From: Dokdonella fugitiva
Lineage (GTDB): Bacteria > Pseudomonadota > Gammaproteobacteria > Xanthomonadales > Rhodanobacteraceae
Assembly (NCBI RefSeq): GCF_004342425.1
Contig: NZ_SLWQ01000002.1
Location: 248,001-312,000, forward strand
DNA length: 64,000 nucleotides
Reading direction: 5' to 3'
Each line of letters begins with the position of its first letter. The first letter of the stretch is position 1. Below, in pieces: positions 20,892 through 29,980 of this stretch. The position numbers and the translations under genes are program-made. The notes under the pieces were generated by a model. The model did no database searches, was not told the origin of the DNA, and worked only from the letters and a program-made list of their open reading frames with translations.

Positions 20892-22235
20892 TCAGCCGGA
20901 GGGGATTTCGAGTACGGCGCCGACGCGTACGCGTTCGTCGGCGAGATTGTTCGCTGCGCGCAACTGCGCCGTGGTGAGGCCGTGGTTCGCCGCGATCGCG
21001 CTCAGCGTGTCGCCGCGGTTGACGACGTAGCGCGAGGCCTTCGCGCGTTCGCCGCGATCACGCCGGCTGTTCGCCGCGAACAGGCTGCCCGGCGGCGGCG
21101 AGGCGCGGAAATAGTCGCGCACGCCGTCGAGGATCGCGCCTGCGAGTTTCTCCCGGTGATCGGGGCTGGTCAGGCGCGCTTCCTCGGTCGGGTTCGTGAT
21201 GAACGCGGTTTCGACCAGGATCGACGGCACATCGGGCGAGCGCAGCACGACGAAGTTCGCGCGCTCGACGTAGTTGCGGTGCGTCGGGCCGAGCTTCTTG
21301 AGCGAGGCGAGCACCTGCTCGGCGACCGCGTTGCTCGCGCCCATCGTCGCGCCCTGCGACAGGTCGAGCAGCACCTTGGCGAGCGTGTCGTCCTTGTCGT
21401 CGAGCGAGATGCCGCCGACGAGGTCGGCGCGGTTCTCGCGATCGGCGAGCCAGCGCGCGGCTTCGTTGGTCGCACCGCGAGGGGACAGCACCCACACCGA
21501 CGAGCCACGTGCATCGCTGCTCGTGAACGCATCCGCATGGATCGACACGAACAGGTCCGCCTTCATCTCGCGCGCCTTGAGGTAGCGCTGCTCGAGCGGA
21601 ATGAAATAGTCGGCGTCGCGGGTCAGCACCGCGGTCATGCCCGGCGTCTTGTCGATCGCCTTCTTGAGTTCGCGCGCGACCGCGAGCGTGATGGTCTTTT
21701 CATGCGTGCCGCTCGCGCCGGTCGCGCCGGGGTCGTCGCCGCCGTGGCCGGCGTCGATCGCGACGATCACGTCGCGGCCCTTGCCGGCCGACACCTCGGC
21801 GACGCTCTTCACCGGCGCGGCCTTGGCGGTGGCGGCGGCGGGATACAGGTCGAGCACGAGCCGATAGCCGAACTTGTCCGCCGGCGGCAGCAGGAAGCTC
21901 TTCGGCCGCACGTTTTCGGCGAGATCGAACACGACGCGCGCATCGCCCTTGCCCTGCTTGCCCGCGCGCAGCCCCTTGAGCAGGCCTTTCGCGGCAGGCG
22001 CGCTGAATTCGGCCGAGAGCGCGCTCTCGCGCAGGTCGAGCACGATGCGGTCGGGCTTGGTCAGCTCGAACAGCTTGTACTCGAGCGGCCCGGAAACGTC
22101 GAACACCGCGCGCGTGTACTCGGGCCCCGCCCAGACACGCAAATTCTTGATTTCAGCCGCATTCGCGTGCGCGACCAGGCCCGAACAGACGATCAGGCAA
22201 GCGGCCAGCCATCGGTGGTTGCGGATCCCCGACAT
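20892..22235 (-). CDS. amiB: N-acetylmuramoyl-L-alanine amidase (AmiB-type)
   Basis: Periplasmic zinc amidase that splits septal peptidoglycan during cell separation. The 447 residues equal E. coli AmiB in length. Order: signal peptide (1-26, ends AHANA), AMIN domain (about 28-130) that targets it to peptidoglycan, and Amidase_3 domain (about 155-380). The zinc ligands lie in DAGHGGDDPG, THEKTITL and SIHADA. A LysM motif follows at the C-terminus (YVVNRGDTLSAIAANHG). The autoinhibitory helix region of EnvC-activated amidases is probably present (KDDTLAKVLLDLSQG). The gene sits between tsaE and mutL, exactly the amiB position. Confidence 0.95.
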   Translation of the reverse strand: MSGIRNHRWLAACLIVCSGLVAHANAAEIKNLRVWAGPEYTRAVFDVSGPLEYKLFELTKPDRIVLDLRESALSAEFSAPAAKGLLKGLRAGKQGKGDARVVFDLAENVRPKSFLLPPADKFGYRLVLDLYPAAATAKAAPVKSVAEVSAGKGRDVIVAIDAGHGGDDPGATGASGTHEKTITLAVARELKKAIDKTPGMTAVLTRDADYFIPLEQRYLKAREMKADLFVSIHADAFTSSDARGSSVWVLSPRGATNEAARWLADRENRADLVGGISLDDKDDTLAKVLLDLSQGATMGASNAVAEQVLASLKKLGPTHRNYVERANFVVLRSPDVPSILVETAFITNPTEEARLTSPDHREKLAGAILDGVRDYFRASPPPGSLFAANSRRDRGERAKASRYVVNRGDTLSAIAANHGLTTAQLRAANNLADERVRVGAVLEIPSG

Positions 22236-22342
22236 GCGGCGTATTCAACCCGAAAGCCGCGGAGGATTGCAAGCTTTTTCCTTGAAAATCCGACGGGTGC
22301 AAGACGTTCTTCATGTAACCGTCCGGACCCGGCCGCAGCGCG

Positions 22343-22813
22343 TCAGGCAGCGGCCGCGGGATCCCAGCGGGCCAGCATGGCCTCGCCGCGTGAACTGGAG
22401 GCACGCGCGCACAGGTCCCGCGCGGCGCCGGCGTGCACGAGCGAAAGCTCGAGGTCGGCCGCGGGCAATGCACCTGCGCCGCGTTCCGGCCATTCGACGA
22501 GCACGAGCGACGTGCCGTCGGCGATCTCGCCGAGCCCGAGCCACTCGAGCTCGCCGGGATCGGCGATCCGGTAGAGATCGAGGTGATGGACGTCGTACCC
22601 GTCGACGCGATACGACTCGAGCAGGCTGTAGGTCGGGCTCTTGATGCGCGCGCCGACGCCGAGTGCCTGCAGCAGTGCGCGCGCGAACGTCGTCTTGCCG
22701 GCGCCGAGATCACCGTTCAGGTAGATCGTGCCGCCGGCGCGCACGGCGGGTGCGAGCCGTGCGGCGAGCACGACGAGCCGCGCTTCGTCGAGTCCACGCA
22801 GCTCGACCGTCAT
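22343..22813 (-). CDS. tsaE: tRNA threonylcarbamoyladenosine biosynthesis ATPase TsaE
   Basis: P-loop ATPase that drives turnover of the TsaBD complex in making t6A37 of ANN-decoding tRNAs. The 156 residues match the family. Walker A is GDLGAGKTTFARALL near residues 34-42; other signatures are KSPTYSLLESY, HLDLYRIADPGELEWLG and LVEWPERG. The start ATG overlaps the nnr stop (ATGA), implying translational coupling. It is part of the conserved nnr-tsaE-amiB-mutL block. Confidence 0.97.
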   Translation of the reverse strand: MTVELRGLDEARLVVLAARLAPAVRAGGTIYLNGDLGAGKTTFARALLQALGVGARIKSPTYSLLESYRVDGYDVHHLDLYRIADPGELEWLGLGEIADGTSLVLVEWPERGAGALPAADLELSLVHAGAARDLCARASSSRGEAMLARWDPAAAA

Positions 22814-24291
22814 GCGCCTGCCCCGTTGACGAGGCGGCGCAGGGGCACGAACAGGTCGCTGGCGACGAGCCCGCGGGGTGCGTCACCGGCCGCCTCGTCG
22901 CCGGCCCGCGCATGCAGTGCCACGCCGAGTCGCGCCGCGTCCCAGGCGTTGCAACCCTGCGCGAGCAGTGCGGCGATCACGCCGGTCAGCACGTCCCCCA
23001 TGCCCGCGCTGGCCATGCCCGGATTGCCCCACGGGCAGACCACGACGCGTCCGTCGGGTGCGCCGACGAGACTGCCTGCGCCCTTGAGCACGACGACGGC
23101 CGCATGCCTGCGCGCGAGTTCACGCACGGCGGCGAAGCGATCGCGCTGCACCGAAGCGACGTCGCTGCCGAGCAGGCGCGCGGCCTCGCCCGGATGGGGC
23201 GTGAGCACGGCGTCCGCACTCCATGCACGCGGCGCTTCGGCGAGCAGGGTCAACGCGTCGGCATCGACGACGACGGACCTGCCACTGGTGAGCGCGGCAT
23301 CGAACAGGCGCCGGCCCCAGTCGCCGAGGCCGAGGCCGGGGCCGAGCGCGAGCACGCTCGCACGTTCGAGCAGGGGAGCGAGTGCGGCAGCGTCGTCGAC
23401 GCCGCGTGCCATCAATTCCGGTCGCGCGGCATTGATCGCACCGACATGCGCCGCGCGCGTGGCGATGCTGACGAGGCCGGCGCCGCAACGCAGCGCCGCT
23501 TCGCCGGTGAGCCGGATCGCGCCGCCATAGCCGTGGTCGCCACCGAGCGCGAGCACGTGCCCGAAGCGCGACTTGTTGACGTTGGCGCGCCGCGGCGGCA
23601 GCGCGCGCCCGATGCACGCATCGGCGAGTTCGGCGTCGACCGCGATGCCCTCGTACGCGGCCTGCGGCAGGTCGAGCGTCGCGAGTTCGCGCGCGCCGCA
23701 CTGGTCGATCGCATCGGCCGTGAACAGGCCGCGTTTCCAGGCGACGAAGCTCACCGTCGCATCCGCACGCACGCAGGCGCCCGTGCAGGTGCCGGTGTCG
23801 GCGTCGAGTCCGGACGGCACGTCGAGCGCAAGCACGGGCCGGCCGGCGCTGCGCCCGACGAGTTCGGCCGCGAGCCCGTCGAGCGGGCGCTTGAGGCCGG
23901 TGCCGAACAGCCCGTCGACGAGCACGTCGCCGACCGGCGCGACGCTGTTGCCGGCGAGTCGCGCGCGGCCACCCGCTTCGACGAACGAAGCGCGCGCCCG
24001 CGACGCGTCGCCGCTCGAGTCGCCGGTGAGCGCGACGAGGTCGACGTCCATGCCGGCGCGCAGGGCAAGTTCCGCGAGCAGGAACGCGTCACCGCCGTTG
24101 TTGCCGCTGCCGGCCAGGACGCCGATGCGTCGCGCATCGGGCCAGCGCCGCCGCAGGCACGCGAACGCCGCGTCCGCGGCACGCCGCATGAGTTCGAAAC
24201 CGGGGATGCCGCAGCGATCGATCGCCGCGCGATCGATCGCGCGGACCTGTGCGGTCGTGTACAGCGAAGCAAGCGGATCGCGCGTCGGCAT
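22810..24291 (-). CDS. nnr: Bifunctional NAD(P)H-hydrate epimerase / ADP-dependent dehydratase
   Basis: Repairs hydrated NAD(P)H. The 493 residues combine an N-terminal YjeF_N epimerase domain (about 1-215; GSGNNGGDAFLLAEL, DVLVDGLFGTGL, LDVPSGLDADTG) with a C-terminal ribokinase-like dehydratase domain (about 225-490; LTPHPGEAARLLG, VVVLKGAGSLV, PGMASAGMGDVLTG). Both active-site blocks look intact. It is the first gene of the minus-strand tsaE-amiB-mutL run. It is divergent from queG across 111 bases, whereas in E. coli queG and nnr overlap in opposite orientation. Confidence 0.96.
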   Translation of the reverse strand: MPTRDPLASLYTTAQVRAIDRAAIDRCGIPGFELMRRAADAAFACLRRRWPDARRIGVLAGSGNNGGDAFLLAELALRAGMDVDLVALTGDSSGDASRARASFVEAGGRARLAGNSVAPVGDVLVDGLFGTGLKRPLDGLAAELVGRSAGRPVLALDVPSGLDADTGTCTGACVRADATVSFVAWKRGLFTADAIDQCGARELATLDLPQAAYEGIAVDAELADACIGRALPPRRANVNKSRFGHVLALGGDHGYGGAIRLTGEAALRCGAGLVSIATRAAHVGAINAARPELMARGVDDAAALAPLLERASVLALGPGLGLGDWGRRLFDAALTSGRSVVVDADALTLLAEAPRAWSADAVLTPHPGEAARLLGSDVASVQRDRFAAVRELARRHAAVVVLKGAGSLVGAPDGRVVVCPWGNPGMASAGMGDVLTGVIAALLAQGCNAWDAARLGVALHARAGDEAAGDAPRGLVASDLFVPLRRLVNGAGA

Positions 24292-24402
24292 CGGCGCATT
24301 CTAACGACGTGCGCGCGCCGCGCTATGCTGGCATTCCCGCCCCGACCGTGCCGCACGAAACCCGTTCGCGCCGGCGCACGCGCCGCCCGCACCCTCCCGC
24401 CG

Positions 24403-25461
24403 ATGACCGACTACGCCGCCCTCGCTTCCGACATCCGCCGCTGGGGCGAGGAACTCGGCTTCCAGAAGATCGGCATCACCGGCATCGACCTCACGCCGGA
24501 CGAAGCGCACCTGCTCGACTGGCTCGACGCCGGCCACCATGGCGAGATGGACTACATGGCGCGGCACGGCGCGCGTCGCAGCCGACCGGCGGAGCTGCAA
24601 CCGGGCACGGTGCGCGTGATTTCGGCGCGACTCGACTACGCTCCGCCCGGCCTGCGCGAGGCGTGGAACGTGATCGGCGACGGCGAGCGCGGCTACGTGT
24701 CGCGCTATGCGCTCGGCCGCGACTACCACAAGGTACTGCGCGGCCGCCTGCAGAAGCTCGCCGACCGCATCGCCGGCGTCACCGGCCCGTTCGGCCATCG
24801 CGTCTTCACCGACTCGGCGCCGGTGCTCGAGAAGGCGCTCGCGCGCAACGCGGGTCTCGGCTGGATCGGCAAGCACACGCTGCTGCTCGATCGCGACGCC
24901 GGCTCCTGGTTCTTCCTCGGCGAGATTTACACCGACCTGCCGCTGCCGACCGATGCACCTGCCAGCGCGTACTGCGGCACCTGCTCGCGCTGCATCGACG
25001 TCTGCCCTACGCAGGCCATCGTCGCGCCGTACCGGCTCGATGCGCGCCGCTGCATCTCCTACCTCACGATCGAACTGCGCGGCGCCATCCCGGAAGACCT
25101 GCGCCCGCTGATCGGCAACCGCATCTTCGGTTGCGACGACTGCCAGCTCGTCTGCCCGTGGAACAAATTCGCGCAGGTGACCACCGTGGCGGACTTCGCG
25201 CCGCGCAGCGGCCTCGATTCGGCTCGCCTGGTCGACCTGTTCGCCTGGAGCGAAGCGGAGTTCCTCGCCCGCACCGAAGGCATGGCGATCCGCCGCACCG
25301 GCTACGAAGGCTGGTCACGCAACATCGCGGTCGCGCTCGGCAACGCCCCGACCCGCGACGACGTCGTGCGCGCGTTGCGTTCCCGCGCCGACGACCCGTC
25401 CGCCCTCGTGCGCGAACACGTCGCCTGGGCCCTCGCCCGCCACGCGTCCGCGCACGGCTGA
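24403..25461 (+). CDS. queG: Epoxyqueuosine reductase
   Basis: Cobalamin- and iron-sulfur-dependent enzyme that makes queuosine in tRNA from epoxyqueuosine. The 352 residues match the family. The DUF1730 domain contains RYALGRDYHKVLRGRL. Two [4Fe-4S] motifs follow: CGTCSRCIDVCPTQAI near residue 190, and CDDCQLVCPWNK near residue 244. The C-terminus is HEAT-like (DDPSALVREHVAWAL). The ATG at 24403 begins the homology; a much longer in-frame opening upstream is antisense to nnr and is rejected. An 18-base hairpin starts at the stop codon. Confidence 0.96.
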   Translation: MTDYAALASDIRRWGEELGFQKIGITGIDLTPDEAHLLDWLDAGHHGEMDYMARHGARRSRPAELQPGTVRVISARLDYAPPGLREAWNVIGDGERGYVSRYALGRDYHKVLRGRLQKLADRIAGVTGPFGHRVFTDSAPVLEKALARNAGLGWIGKHTLLLDRDAGSWFFLGEIYTDLPLPTDAPASAYCGTCSRCIDVCPTQAIVAPYRLDARRCISYLTIELRGAIPEDLRPLIGNRIFGCDDCQLVCPWNKFAQVTTVADFAPRSGLDSARLVDLFAWSEAEFLARTEGMAIRRTGYEGWSRNIAVALGNAPTRDDVVRALRSRADDPSALVREHVAWALARHASAHG

Positions 25462-25477
25462 GAGCTCTTCAGCTCTC
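25460..25477 (+). terminator. Possible terminator at the queG stop
   Basis: GAGAGCT / AGCTCTC form a perfect 7-bp stem with a CTTC loop overlapping the queG stop codon; the following bases are only mildly T-rich. Confidence 0.45.
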
Positions 25478-25587
25478 GCTTCACTCGAAAAGTGCGGCCA
25501 TGGATGGTCGCTCTGGAAGCCGGCGAGCCTCCCCGCACAACCCCCCAAGAAGATCCCATCCTCGGCGGTCACGGACGACCGCAAAAG

Positions 25588-25968
25588 CTAAGCCGCCTGC
25601 TTGGGGATCGAGCGATTCGTGTGCGTGATCTTGTTCTGCCGATCGACGTAGACGAGCTGCGGCTTGTGCTGCTCCGCCTCGGCCTCGCTGTACCCGCCGT
25701 ACGCGCAGATGATGATGATGTCGCCCGGCTGCGCGCGGTGCGCCGCCGCGCCGTTGATCGAAATCACGCCCGAGCCTTCGTCGGCGCGGATCGCATACGT
25801 GGAAAAGCGCTCGCCGTTGTTGACGTTGTAGATGTGGATCTGCTCGTACTCGCGGATGCCCGAGGTGTCGAGCAGGTCGCCGTCGATCGCGCAGGAACCT
25901 TCGTAGTGGAGCTCCGCGTGGGTCACGCTGGCGCGGTGGATCTTCGCCTTGAGCATGTTGAGATGCAT
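25588..25968 (-). CDS. panD: Aspartate 1-decarboxylase (self-processing)
   Basis: Makes beta-alanine for pantothenate. The 126 residues match E. coli PanD (126). The self-cleavage site is intact: EGSC gives Gly24-Ser25, so Ser25 becomes the pyruvoyl cofactor. Other active-site residues are visible: Lys9 in LKAKIHRA, Tyr58 region in [14 protein letters not shown], and [13 protein letters not shown]. The start [11 protein letters not shown] is family-typical; a 20-residue in-frame extension is rejected. panD follows panB-panC on the same strand, but a strong terminator and 300 bases separate them, so it probably has its own promoter. Confidence 0.97.
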   Translation of the reverse strand: MHLNMLKAKIHRASVTHAELHYEGSCAIDGDLLDTSGIREYEQIHIYNVNNGERFSTYAIRADEGSGVISINGAAAHRAQPGDIIIICAYGGYSEAEAEQHKPQLVYVDRQNKITHTNRSIPKQAA

Positions 25969-26016
25969 GGGTCGTCGACCTGGATTGTTGCGTGCGCGCA
26001 ACAGGCGCTGGGGCAA

Positions 26017-26108
26017 CCAGTATATCAAACGCTTGTGCAGGGCAGCATGGTGTGGCTCCGAATGCCGACAGGCCGACGCAAGCCCATGATTTTCAATAGA
26101 TATACTGG
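26017..26108. repeat. 10-bp inverted repeat in the panD-panC gap
   Basis: CCAGTATATC (26017-26026) and GATATACTGG (26099-26108) are perfect reverse complements, 72 bases apart. The first copy overlaps a likely panD -10 element; the second is immediately downstream of the panB-panC terminator T run. It could be an operator pair or the ends of a lost small element. Confidence 0.6.
26019..26027 (-). promoter_or_regulatory. Extended -10 promoter candidate for panD
   Basis: On the minus strand TGA precedes TATACT (26019-26024), an extended -10 element about 50 bases before the panD ATG. No good -35 box is seen. Confidence 0.5.
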
Positions 26109-26118
26109 AATCCAGGGC

Positions 26119-26153
26119 AAAAAAAACCCTCGCGCGACAACCGCTGCGAGGGT
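26119..26153 (-). terminator. Intrinsic terminator of panB-panC
   Basis: On the minus strand ACCCTCGC / GCGAGGGT form a stem with a 12-base loop followed by a run of T. It lies about 115 bases beyond the panC stop. The 3' region 26154-26268 holds no gene that I can support. Confidence 0.9.
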
Positions 26154-26268
26154 CTTAATCGGAGTGACGATTACCTACAATGCGCCCTGCGTGTCCTCGG
26201 AATCCGGCAACATGTTGCGCAAATCCCTAACGACGGTGGGAAGAATACCACAGCCTGCAACGAAAAAG

Positions 26269-27126
26269 CTACGCCGCGTCGATCGCGAGATTGTCGATGA
26301 GCCGCGTCGTCCCGAGCCGCGCCGCGACGAGCGCGACGAGACCGGCCGGCGCTTCGGTGCCCGTGGGCTCCGCGAGGTCGTCGGCGCGCCGCACGACCGC
26401 GTAGTCGGGAACCAGCCCCGCGCGCTCCAGCCCGCTGCGCGCGTCCCGCTCGACCTCGCCCATCGCCTGCCCTGACCGCACGCCCGCGCCCATGCGCTGC
26501 AGGACGGCGTGGATCGCTCCGGCACGCTCGCGCTGGGCGGCGTCGAGATACTGGTTGCGCGAGCTCATCGCGAGCCCGTTCGCCTCGCGCACGATCGGCG
26601 CGCCGACGACGTCGATCGCGTAGCCGAGGTCGCGCACCATGCGGCGGACCACGAGCAGTTGCTGGTAGTCCTTGCGCCCGAACACCGCGACCTGTGGCTG
26701 CACGAGATTGAAAAGTTTTGCGACGACCGTCGCCACGCCGTCGAAATGACCCGGGCGGATCGCGCCCTCGAGCACGTCCGTGACCTGCGGCACGCTGACC
26801 TTGACGCTCTGCGCGGTACCGAACGGATAGAGCTCGTCGACGCCGGGCAGGAACAGCACGTCACAGCCGTGCGCGGCGAGCCCGGCCGCGTCCGCCTCGG
26901 GGGTGCGCGGGTAGCGCGCGAAGTCCTCATTCGGGCCGAACTGGGTCGGGTTGACGAACACGCTCGCGACGACGACGTCGGCTTGCTCGCGTGCGATCCC
27001 GAGCAGCGAATGGTGGCCTGCGTGCAGGTTGCCCATGGTCGGCACGAAGCCGATTCGCCGGCCTTCGCGCCGCATCGGCGCGAGCAGCGCGCGCAATTCG
27101 GCAGCGGAAACGCAGGTGTGCATCAT
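26269..27126 (-). CDS. panC: Pantothenate synthetase
   Basis: Joins pantoate and beta-alanine using ATP. The 285 residues match the family (about 283). The nucleotidyltransferase motifs are visible: FVPTMGNLHAGHHSL (HxGH), FVNPTQFGPNEDFARYPR, FGRKDYQQLLVVRRMV and AMSSRNQYL (KMSKS-like). The chosen ATG overlaps the panB stop (ATGA); the next codon is also ATG, so the true start may be 3 bases later. Operon: folK-panB-panC, with panD as a separate unit beyond the terminator. Confidence 0.97.
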   Translation of the reverse strand: MMHTCVSAAELRALLAPMRREGRRIGFVPTMGNLHAGHHSLLGIAREQADVVVASVFVNPTQFGPNEDFARYPRTPEADAAGLAAHGCDVLFLPGVDELYPFGTAQSVKVSVPQVTDVLEGAIRPGHFDGVATVVAKLFNLVQPQVAVFGRKDYQQLLVVRRMVRDLGYAIDVVGAPIVREANGLAMSSRNQYLDAAQRERAGAIHAVLQRMGAGVRSGQAMGEVERDARSGLERAGLVPDYAVVRRADDLAEPTGTEAPAGLVALVAARLGTTRLIDNLAIDAA

Positions 27127-27941
27127 CAGTACGAATGCTCGGCGGCCGGGAACTCGCCGCTGCGCACCGCGGCCGCATAGGCGCTGATCGCGCCGAGCAC
27201 GGAATTCGTACCGGCGAGGAAGTCCTTGCTGAAGCGCGGACGCTTGCCCGGCGTGATGCCGAGCAGGTCGTGCACGACGAGCACCTGGCCGTCGCAACCG
27301 GCGCCTGCGCCGATGCCGATCGTGGGTATGGCGAGGTCGCGCGAGATCTCGGTGGCGAGCCCGGCCGGCACGCACTCGAGCACGAGCAGGTCGGCGCCGG
27401 CGTCCTGCACCGCGCGCGCGTCGGCGCGCAGTTTCGCCGCGGTCGGTTCGTCGCGCCCCTGCACCTTGTAGCCGCCGAGGCGATGCACCGACTGCGGCGT
27501 GAGACCGAGATGCGCGCAGACGGGAACCTCGTGCCGCTTCAGCGCGTGGATGATCGTGCAGACCCACTCCGCGCCTTCGAGCTTGACCATCGCGGCGCCG
27601 CCCTCGCCGAGCAGGCGCGCGGTGTTGGCGAGCGCGAGATCCTCGTTGCGATAGCTCATGAACGGCAGGTCGGCGACGAGCAGCGGCCGACGCAGGCCGC
27701 GCGCGACGCAGGCGGTGTGGTAGACCATCGCATCCATCGTCACCGGCAACGTGCTCGCATGCCCTTGCACGACCATGCCGAGCGAGTCGCCGACCAGCAC
27801 GAGGTCGACCCCGGCTTCGTCCGCGCGCGCGGCGATGCCCGCTTCGTAGGCGGTGATAGCGACGATCTTCTCGCCACGCCGCTTGCGGGCCTGCAGGTCC
27901 GGCACGGTGATCGGAACGGCGGGCGCTGTGTTCGCGTACAT
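27126..27941 (-). CDS. panB: 3-methyl-2-oxobutanoate hydroxymethyltransferase
   Basis: Forms ketopantoate from ketoisovalerate and methylene-tetrahydrofolate, the first committed step of pantothenate synthesis. The 271 residues match the family (about 264). Signatures are [32 protein letters not shown] with metal-binding Asp, [19 protein letters not shown] and [14 protein letters not shown]. The start [16 protein letters not shown] is chosen by homology; long in-frame openings upstream lie within folK and pcnB. Its folate cofactor links it to the neighbouring folK. Confidence 0.97.
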   Translation of the reverse strand: MYANTAPAVPITVPDLQARKRRGEKIVAITAYEAGIAARADEAGVDLVLVGDSLGMVVQGHASTLPVTMDAMVYHTACVARGLRRPLLVADLPFMSYRNEDLALANTARLLGEGGAAMVKLEGAEWVCTIIHALKRHEVPVCAHLGLTPQSVHRLGGYKVQGRDEPTAAKLRADARAVQDAGADLLVLECVPAGLATEISRDLAIPTIGIGAGAGCDGQVLVVHDLLGITPGKRPRFSKDFLAGTNSVLGAISAYAAAVRSGEFPAAEHSY

Positions 27942-28047
27942 CGTCGAAACCTGCGGTGAAGGCCGCGCATTATCCTCCGCGCAGCGTGGGAACCGGAAGA
28001 TGCGCCCATGCCGCGCGCATGCAAGGCGGGCCATTGCCCGCCGTCTC

Positions 28048-28551
28048 TCAGTCGAGCCGCACGACCTCGTCGGTATCGACCGCGGCGAGCAGGTCGCGCA
28101 CCATGCCGGCACCGGCGATGACGAAATCCGGCGCGATCTCGGCCAGCGGCACGAGCACGAAGGCGCGCCGTTCGAGCTGCGGGTGCGGCAGCACGAGACC
28201 GGGCTCGTCGAGCTGCAGGTCGGCGCAGGCGAGCAGGTCGAGATCGAGCATGCGTGGCCCCCAGCGCGTGCCGTCGCGCACGCGGCCGTGGCTCCGCTCG
28301 ATCGCGAGCAGGGCATCGAGCAGTTCGCGTGGCGCCAGCGTACTGGCGAGTTCGGCCACCGCATTGACGAACGCCGGCTGGTCCGTCACGCCCCATGGCG
28401 CGGTGCGATAGAGCGACGAGCGCGCGACGAGCCGCGTCGAGGCGAGCACGGCGAGGTCGTCGAAGGCACGTTCGACCTGGCGGCGTGGTTCGCCGAGGTT
28501 GCTGCCGAGCCCGACGAAGACGCGGCACGTGCCGCGATCAGTCACCGGCAT
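28048..28551 (-). CDS. folK: 2-amino-4-hydroxy-6-hydroxymethyldihydropteridine diphosphokinase
   Basis: HPPK of folate synthesis. The 167 residues match the family (about 160). Signatures: [19 protein letters not shown] (core GLGSNLGEP), [15 protein letters not shown] and [12 protein letters not shown] with the metal-binding aspartates; [21 protein letters not shown] (core [15 protein letters not shown]). The ATG at 28549-28551 overlaps the end of pcnB by 14 bases. The pcnB-folK-panB-panC-panD order equals that of E. coli. Confidence 0.96.
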   Translation of the reverse strand: MPVTDRGTCRVFVGLGSNLGEPRRQVERAFDDLAVLASTRLVARSSLYRTAPWGVTDQPAFVNAVAELASTLAPRELLDALLAIERSHGRVRDGTRWGPRMLDLDLLACADLQLDEPGLVLPHPQLERRAFVLVPLAEIAPDFVIAGAGMVRDLLAAVDTDEVVRLD

Positions 28552-29908
28552 CGACAGCCGAGGCCACGCCTGATTTCTTGCGGCGGCGGCGGCGCGGCCG
28601 CTTGCGCTTCGTCGCCGGCGGCGCTTCGCTGCCGGGCGGCGGCGGGGCGGACGCCAGGCGCTCGGCGAGCTGGTCCTGGTCGAGCTGTTGCGCCTCGGTC
28701 CACCACGCGGCGAGTTCGGCGAGTTCGGGCGATTCGTCGGCGCGCAGCACGAGGAAGTCGTAGGCGGCGCGGAAACGCGGATGTTCGAGGAGGCGGAATG
28801 CGCGCTTCTTCGTGCGCTGCGCGAAGCGCGGCTGCATCGCCCAGATTTCCTCCACCGCGATCGTGAAGCGCCGCGGCACGGCGACACGCTGCGCCTGTTC
28901 GCGCAGCACGCGCTCGGTGGCGTGTGACCATGCCGCGCCGACGTCGGCACCGGCGTCGACGGCCGCCTGCGCGGCGCGCCGCACCGGCTCCCACAACAGC
29001 GCGGCGAACAGGAACGCGGGCGTGACCGGCTTGTCCTCGCGCACGCGCGCGTCGGTGTTGGCGAGCGTCTGCTCGACGAGGCGGCGGAAATGCGCCGCGT
29101 CGCCTTGCGCGAGCACGCGCGCCGTCGCGGGAAACACGTGTTGCAGCAGGCCGTGCTGTTCGAGCGAACGGAAGCTCGCGAGGCCATGGCCACTGAGGAA
29201 CAGCTTGAGTGATTCGTCGAACAGCCGCGCCGGCGGTGCTTCGGCGAGCAGCGGACCGAGCGCCGCGAACGGCGCGGCGGTCGCCGGCTCGATCGTGAAA
29301 CCGAGCTTGGCGGCGAGGCGCGCGGCGCGCAGCATGCGCACGGGATCCTCGCGATAACGCTGTTCCGGATCGCCGATCAGGCGCAGCACGCGGTGCTGCA
29401 GGTCCTCCATGCCGCCGACCGAGTCAAGCACGCTGAAATCGGAAATGTCGTAGTAGAGCGCGTTGACGGTGAAGTCGCGGCGCACGGCGTCTTCCTCGAT
29501 CGTGCCGTAGACGTTGTCGCGCACGAGCCGGCCGTCGACGAGATGGCGATCGCCGCTGCCGTCGTCGCTGCTGCCGCGGAACGTCGCGACCTCGACGATC
29601 TCGCGTCCGAACACCACGTGGGCAAGGCGGAAGCGCCGGCCGATGAGGCGGCAATTGCGGAACAGCGCGCGGACCTGTTCGGGCGTCGCATCGGTGGCGA
29701 CATCGAAATCCTTGGGATGGCCGCCGAGCAGCAGGTCGCGCACCGCGCCGCCGACGAGGCAGGCGCGATGGCCGGCTTCGTGCAGCCGGTAGAGCACGCG
29801 CAGCGCACCCGCCGAGATGCTCTTGCGCGAAATCGCGTGCTCAGGGCGCGGGATGATGCGGAACGAGCCGGGGATGGGCGCTTCCTGTACGATTCGTTCC
29901 GACGTCAT
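28538..29908 (-). CDS. pcnB: Poly(A) polymerase I
   Basis: Adds poly(A) tails that promote RNA decay. The 456 residues match PcnB of class II nucleotidyltransferases. Head domain: CLVGGAVRDLLLGGHPKDFDVATDA (core GGAVRDLLLG, KDFDVATDA), then RRDFTVNALYYD and GDPEQRYREDPVRMLRA (core RYREDPVRMLRA). The C-terminus ends in a lysine/arginine-rich tail (KRKRPRRRRRKK), as in E. coli PAP I, probably for RNA binding. Chosen start MTSERIVQEAPIPG. It is divergent from tRNA-Glu across 72 bases and heads the pcnB-folK-panBC run. Confidence 0.96.
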   Translation of the reverse strand: MTSERIVQEAPIPGSFRIIPRPEHAISRKSISAGALRVLYRLHEAGHRACLVGGAVRDLLLGGHPKDFDVATDATPEQVRALFRNCRLIGRRFRLAHVVFGREIVEVATFRGSSDDGSGDRHLVDGRLVRDNVYGTIEEDAVRRDFTVNALYYDISDFSVLDSVGGMEDLQHRVLRLIGDPEQRYREDPVRMLRAARLAAKLGFTIEPATAAPFAALGPLLAEAPPARLFDESLKLFLSGHGLASFRSLEQHGLLQHVFPATARVLAQGDAAHFRRLVEQTLANTDARVREDKPVTPAFLFAALLWEPVRRAAQAAVDAGADVGAAWSHATERVLREQAQRVAVPRRFTIAVEEIWAMQPRFAQRTKKRAFRLLEHPRFRAAYDFLVLRADESPELAELAAWWTEAQQLDQDQLAERLASAPPPPGSEAPPATKRKRPRRRRRKKSGVASAVDAGD

Positions 29909-29928
29909 CCGCTGCTTCTGCTCCTGGT

Positions 29929-29956
29929 TTGCCGCGCGTTACCGATTCGTTATACT
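29929..29956 (+). promoter_or_regulatory. Promoter of tRNA-Glu
   Basis: TTGCCG (29929-29934), a 16-base spacer and TATACT (29951-29956), ending 24 bases before the tRNA. Confidence 0.65.
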
Positions 29957-29980
29957 ACGCAGCTCGGCAATTCCCCAAAC

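Noticed and set aside
18963..22574. A 1,200-codon open frame antisense to mutL and amiB
   Set aside because: Same cause: codon-position GC bias opens the opposite strand. It crosses two certain genes and their intergenic gap and resembles no protein.
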